This document shows, piece by piece, positions 6,822-11,008 of a stretch of 11,008 bases of DNA. The translations under genes were made by a program, and so were the position numbers. How positions within the stretch are numbered: the first letter of the stretch is position 1; every line of letters begins with the position of its first letter. A model generated the notes under the pieces. That model was not told the origin of the DNA, did no database searches, and saw nothing but the letters and a program-made list of their open reading frames with translations. The stretch is taken from the NCBI GenBank assembly GCA_030618965.1, contig JAUXCJ010000007.1, forward strand, positions 1 through 11,008. Reading direction: 5' to 3'. The stretch is from Thiomargarita sp. (GTDB lineage Bacteria > Pseudomonadota > Gammaproteobacteria > Beggiatoales > Beggiatoaceae).

Positions 6822-9800
6822 TTATACTTCCTGAACCTGAACTTCATCCTCAGTCATAGATTTGACCTGCACATCTTGTTGTGGGAACTGTATCGTAATA
6901 CCTTCTTCCTTAAAGCGATCCCAAATCATAAACAAGACCTTTGATTGAACTTCCAAAGGATGGTTCTTCTTATAATCAACAAAATATCTGACTATAAGAT
7001 TCACAGAAGAATCGGCAAACTCCGACAACCAAACATCATACTCAGGCAAGGTTTCGGGGATTTTTTCCAACACATCCATGATCAGTTTTTCTGCCAAATG
7101 TGGATCATTACCAGAACTGATAGCAATAGTTAAATTGGTACGCACTACCGGATCAAAGTGAGTCAAGTTATTGAACTTACCTGTAACCAATTCTGAATTC
7201 GGTACGATAACTTCAACATGATCTCGGGTTGAAACAACGGTATTGGTTATCCCAATTTGTTCTACTGTGGCTTCAGTACCGTTGAGATCCAGAAAATCTC
7301 CTTTTCGCAATGGACTTTGTACTGATAACAAAATACCACTCATAAAGTTACTGGCAATATGTTGCAAGCCAAAACCTACACCAATACCAATTGCCCCTAC
7401 AAAGACTATCAAAATTGTGGGATCTATCCCGATCACATTTAGAAGAATTAACAATCCAATCAAAATTACTGTATATTGAGTAAAGATTGATAGACTATTT
7501 CGTACTTCATTATTGGTAATCTTTAAATAAACCCAGCGATAAGTTAATCGGCGAGACCAACTTCCAAACCAAAACACAGCCCATAATAGAACTAAACCTA
7601 CTAGCAAATGTTCCACAGTGATAGACTTTTCACCCATCATAAACAGTGAAGAGCCAAATATTTGCAGTATATCTTCCTTCATTACTACATCGGAATACCA
7701 ACCATTCAACCAAACAACCGCTATTACAGCTAAACCAAGGAGAATGAGTCCTAGCAACTTAGAAAATAATGGAATTAAGTCTTCTGTCCATAGTTCAGAA
7801 AAATGACTATCTTTAGTTTTAGAACTTTTCCAGAAATCAATCAAAACCCCAAGGAATCCTTGTGCAATCAGCCAAGCTGTCAATACTAACAAGACAACAC
7901 TTAATTGCTTCGCAACCATCCAACCCATCGTCACATAACCAATCAAAGCGAGTACTGAAACCGCCAAAATCGCCAAAGGCAACAACAAACTAATCAGACT
8001 AATTACCAAGTGCCAATAAAACGCAATTCCTTCAAGCAAGTGACTCAACATCACTTTCCGAAATTTTAAGAGAGGTAGCACCATCAAAGATAACAAAACC
8101 ATAAATACAGTGTCGATCATATCTAGTGCTGGAACAGATAGTACTAACATTTCTCCTTCAGGCTCAATATGAACCAAAGCTACGAAAACACTCACAATTG
8201 CCAAGAAAAAAATTCTCCAGCGCAATGTTCGGTAAAGTTTCGGATCAACTTTCTCAAGCAATAAGTAGAACAAGTTTATAAGAAGCTTGCCTGCTAACCA
8301 TGTAAATAAGAAAATCAATACAACAGTAATTGTCAATAAATTCGGTTTGGTTTGCCATAAAAGCAACGAAAATACACCAATTATAGCAATACTCAGCGCA
8401 TTCATTCTCACTAGGCGCGAACCTAACAAACGTTTATCAACATAAGCTTTTATTCTTCGTCCTAACCAGATTATAATCCACATTATAAAAATTAGCCAAC
8501 TCAATGAAATAATAGCTATTTTATACCATTGTCGCATCTCAGTTTGCTGAAACGCTTGTTTTACCCCATTTTGCGTCAACTCAAATCCCTGTTTCAAAAA
8601 AATCTGCACCTGACTAACAACGTTTTTCACCAAAGCCAGCAATTCTGCTTGATTAATCAGGAATTCCCGCTTTTTCCACAAAGCTAGGCTCGAATGCTCT
8701 TTATAAGCCACCTCAAAATGAAGCAAGGTTTTTTGCCCCTTAGCCTGTAAAGAAGAAATTTTGTCCAATTCCTGTTGTAAACTAACTTTAAGATTCTTTA
8801 GAATGTTTTGAGCTTTCTTATTACTTGTCAAAGCGTTACCGCTAAAAATCTCGCCACGTTTACTCAACACATTCTGTTGTTTTTCTAAAATGGCAATTTT
8901 GCTTTGCAATAAGGTTTGCATAGTATGAATATCATCCAATAATGCCTCAACCGAATCTATCGAGCCTTGAAATGTCTCAAGCTTTTTCTCAGAAAATTCC
9001 TGTGCTTTTTCAGCAGGCTTCTCAGTTTGCGTTTGCCACTGTGCTAGTTGTTGCTCTATAAATAGTGTCTTTAATTGACGTTCCACCTGTTGATATTGTT
9101 CATTAGCTGCCTGAATCTGTACTTTTAACAGTTCACGTTCAACAGCAGTCTCTTCAGACAGTGGCAACTTATTTAATTTCTCGTGCAAATCTGTCAACTG
9201 TGCCAAATGCCGTTGCTGCTCTTTTTGCATATAAGCTTGCAAATCCAGATTTTTACGCTCTGCCAACACCTTCTGCAATTTCTCATGCCAACTGCTAGCA
9301 AGGGCTAATTGTTTTTCTGCCGGTTCAATACGTTGATTAACAATTTCAACTTCTTGTTTTTCTAAAGATAATAACTTTTCTTGTTGCTTTACGTGGTTTT
9401 CTAATTCTAGAATCTTTTGTTCTTGAACTACCGTTTCTTCTCCCGTCGCTTTGCGAAGTTCTTCCAGCTTATCTTGCTGTTCTTGAAATTTGTTACGTTT
9501 TTTCTCGAAGCTGGCGGTGGTAGTTTTACTTTCCAAAGTCAAATTGTTGAGTTCAACTTCAGCAGCATCTTTATCTAAAGCGGCTTTTTCAAGTTGCTTG
9601 GAGAGTTCTTCTACTGTAACTTGTACACCTTTGAGTTGAGCAATTTTATTGGGTTGCTCTGTCTCCGCCATTTCTAGGGCTTCTTTTTGTTTTTCAACAC
9701 TAGCTTTTGCAACAGCGATCATTTCTTCCCGTTTTTGAATCATGGGTTGAAATGAGAAATTTTGTAGTTGAATCTGCCATTTTAGGGCTAAAATGGTTTT

Positions 9801-10202
9801 GTTAGCGGCCAGTGCGATTTGTTTGTTGAGAATCTCAATCTGGCGTTGTTCCAGTTCAATCGCTTGTTGTGGCTCGGCGAGTTGTTTTTGAATTTCGTCA
9901 ATACTTTGATTGTGAGCAACGGTGAGTTCGGCTCGTGGATATTGGGTGAGTTCATCTAGCTTAGCTGTGAGAGTACTGATGGATTCCTGTTGCTTTTTTA
10001 GTTTAGCTTCCGCTTTTTTCAGTTCTAAACGGAGGGTTTCAACTTTCTGATTAGCAGCTTGCAGTTTTTCAGCAGCGGCTTGCAACATTTCTTCCGTGAC
10101 GGTTTCTAAAGCTGTTATTGGTTCGCTTGCGTTGACGTTTAGCAAACCAATTAGACTCAAGCAGATTATGAGACTATATGGTATAAGTTTGGGTAAAGAC
10201 AT
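6822..10202 (-). CDS. Large MscS-family mechanosensitive channel, MscK/MscM type
   Basis: A 1126-residue inner-membrane channel that would open under membrane tension and release solutes during osmotic downshock. The order is: signal peptide (1-25, VNA cleavage site); a long Gln/Glu/Lys-rich periplasmic coiled coil to about 540; about ten or eleven membrane helices beginning at 558-580; then the MscS core. The pore helix carries VGAIGIGVGFGLQ (from residue 935), the Gly/Ala-rich packing motif of MscS TM3. The beta domain follows (SPLRKGDFLDLNG, then VIVPNSELVTGK), then the C-terminal alpha/beta domain and a short acidic tail. E. coli MscK (1120 residues) and MscM (1107) have the same plan, and I cannot tell which is the closer match. 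A strong AAGGAGA ribosome site about ten bases upstream supports the ATG at 10202. It is convergent with the WD40 gene and 122 bases downstream of the NAD-kinase-like gene. Confidence 0.94.
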   Translation of the reverse strand: MSLPKLIPYSLIICLSLIGLLNVNASEPITALETVTEEMLQAAAEKLQAANQKVETLRLELKKAEAKLKKQQESISTLTAKLDELTQYPRAELTVAHNQSIDEIQKQLAEPQQAIELEQRQIEILNKQIALAANKTILALKWQIQLQNFSFQPMIQKREEMIAVAKASVEKQKEALEMAETEQPNKIAQLKGVQVTVEELSKQLEKAALDKDAAEVELNNLTLESKTTTASFEKKRNKFQEQQDKLEELRKATGEETVVQEQKILELENHVKQQEKLLSLEKQEVEIVNQRIEPAEKQLALASSWHEKLQKVLAERKNLDLQAYMQKEQQRHLAQLTDLHEKLNKLPLSEETAVERELLKVQIQAANEQYQQVERQLKTLFIEQQLAQWQTQTEKPAEKAQEFSEKKLETFQGSIDSVEALLDDIHTMQTLLQSKIAILEKQQNVLSKRGEIFSGNALTSNKKAQNILKNLKVSLQQELDKISSLQAKGQKTLLHFEVAYKEHSSLALWKKREFLINQAELLALVKNVVSQVQIFLKQGFELTQNGVKQAFQQTEMRQWYKIAIISLSWLIFIMWIIIWLGRRIKAYVDKRLLGSRLVRMNALSIAIIGVFSLLLWQTKPNLLTITVVLIFLFTWLAGKLLINLFYLLLEKVDPKLYRTLRWRIFFLAIVSVFVALVHIEPEGEMLVLSVPALDMIDTVFMVLLSLMVLPLLKFRKVMLSHLLEGIAFYWHLVISLISLLLPLAILAVSVLALIGYVTMGWMVAKQLSVVLLVLTAWLIAQGFLGVLIDFWKSSKTKDSHFSELWTEDLIPLFSKLLGLILLGLAVIAVVWLNGWYSDVVMKEDILQIFGSSLFMMGEKSITVEHLLVGLVLLWAVFWFGSWSRRLTYRWVYLKITNNEVRNSLSIFTQYTVILIGLLILLNVIGIDPTILIVFVGAIGIGVGFGLQHIASNFMSGILLSVQSPLRKGDFLDLNGTEATVEQIGITNTVVSTRDHVEVIVPNSELVTGKFNNLTHFDPVVRTNLTIAISSGNDPHLAEKLIMDVLEKIPETLPEYDVWLSEFADSSVNLIVRYFVDYKKNHPLEVQSKVLFMIWDRFKEEGITIQFPQQDVQVKSMTEDEVQVQEV

Positions 10203-10324
10203 TTAAACTATATCTCCTTGAATAATATCACTAAAATTAATTTAATTTCGGATAAGGCAATAATTGAAAAGACATAAAGTCCCTATTATTTATCAAACAA
10301 TAAAAAATTGCAACTAATAAACCA

Positions 10325-11008
10325 TTAAACCACCAAATATCCCCGTTTATCTGCCACTCCAATCCTCGCTTCGGTTCCAGCATTAAATTCTAAAAAGTCA
10401 TTTTCTATACCGTCACTAAAAATAACGCCATTTTCGGGCATTTGTGAAACTATAGACATGGGTTGTTCAAGCGTGATTTTACCAAAAATCAGCGTTGTTG
10501 CTGAAGTACTACTTGGGAAAGGTTCTCGAACTGTGAAATGCAAATAATTGGCATCCCAAGAAAAACGAGTGTCAACATTGAGGTTTAATGGCTGCTCTTC
10601 ACTCTCCTTAATTAAAGCTTGAGCAACGCTCGCCGCACCAATAACAAGGCTTTTAAACCAGCCAGTTGAACCTAAACCGGTTGAAACAATAATGCCGCTG
10701 GAAGATTGCTGCTCTTCATTTTCACCAATTTTAAGTTCGTAAAGTGCCGAAGTATGTGATTTACAACCAATAAATAAATCGTTCACACCATACAAAATTT
10801 GGCCATTATTCAAACTCGCCTGTGCCATTGTCACTTCATTAATTGGACGATGTTCGGCAAATACATCTGGAATCACTGTACTCAAATCGGCAACCTGAAA
10901 CGGTAATAAGACACCATCCCAGCGCATTGGTTCTGGATTTACACCAATAATATGTTGACCATTCAGGTACTTAACCGTATTAGCAACTAGCCCATCTTGT
11001 CCCAAAAC
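10325..11008 (-). CDS. NAD-kinase-like protein, 5' end missing at window edge
   Basis: The last 227 codons of a protein related to the ATP-NAD kinase superfamily, which phosphorylates NAD to NADP. The frame runs off the right edge, so the N-terminus (probably near 80-100 residues) is outside. A TTG at 11005 is an internal Leu codon, not a start. Three family landmarks are visible but altered. GQDG (10991-11002) stands where NAD kinases have GGDG, with the aspartate kept. Asn-Asp (10778-10783, GVNDLFIG) fits the NE/D motif. STGLGSTGW (10658-10684) stands where STPTGSTAY is usual. The fold is therefore likely conserved, but the substrate may not be NAD, and a lipid- or sugar-kinase-like relative is possible. 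The gene ends 122 AT-rich bases before the channel gene on the same strand. Co-transcription is possible; I see no terminator or clear promoter in that gap. Confidence 0.72.
   Translation of the reverse strand, partial: VLGQDGLVANTVKYLNGQHIIGVNPEPMRWDGVLLPFQVADLSTVIPDVFAEHRPINEVTMAQASLNNGQILYGVNDLFIGCKSHTSALYELKIGENEEQQSSSGIIVSTGLGSTGWFKSLVIGAASVAQALIKESEEQPLNLNVDTRFSWDANYLHFTVREPFPSSTSATTLIFGKITLEQPMSIVSQMPENGVIFSDGIENDFLEFNAGTEARIGVADKRGYLVV

Noticed and set aside
6822..7806. Small plus-strand frames within the channel gene (6741-6944, 6945-7133, 7243-7479, 7618-7806)
   Set aside because: They are antisense to the conserved MscS domain and membrane helices and have no ribosome sites or domain signal.

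Overview
The window is an AT-rich stretch of bacterial chromosome, probably from a gammaproteobacterium. Two observations point there. The UbiD protein is collinear with the E. coli enzyme, with ligand residues at the same spacing. The WD40 lipo-/periplasmic-type protein ends in a DGEW...TPEGYY tail that I associate with filamentous sulfur bacteria (Beggiatoa, Thioploca and Thiomargarita relatives). That genus-level guess is inference from memory, not a search result. No phage, transposase, CRISPR array, tRNA or rRNA is visible.

Left part (1-2911, minus strand): a P2-type cation ATPase of the calcium-pump type, cut by the left edge, sits downstream of a small TerD-domain gene on the same strand. 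The 113 bases between them hold a nested inverted repeat. A good TATAAT box lies upstream of the terD-like gene, inside a short symmetric element. TerD domains bind calcium in studied members, so the pair may serve calcium handling or envelope stress.

Middle (3157-5036, plus strand): a small membrane-anchored NusG domain II (PF07009, formerly DUF1312) protein is followed after 23 bases by ubiD, the ubiquinone-pathway decarboxylase. They look like one transcription unit.

Centre (5195-6751, plus strand): an exported protein made of a TPR-like N-terminus, a coiled coil, four exact-length 22-residue (66-base) tandem repeats, about six WD40 blades (one collapsed) and a C-terminal tail. It meets a convergent gene at a perfect 16-bp-arm palindrome (6758-6790), which reads as a rho-independent terminator on the minus strand.

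Right part (6822-11008, minus strand): a very long MscS-superfamily channel of the MscK/MscM architecture (signal peptide, about 500 residues of periplasmic coiled coil, about 11 membrane helices, MscS domain). Upstream, and cut by the right edge, is a divergent NAD-kinase-like protein with altered signature motifs.

Most of this is ordinary housekeeping and envelope physiology. The least explained parts are the TerD/Ca-pump pairing with its intervening repeat, the recently amplified repeats in the WD40 gene, and the NAD-kinase-like variant. I do not see a clear, undescribed multi-gene system.
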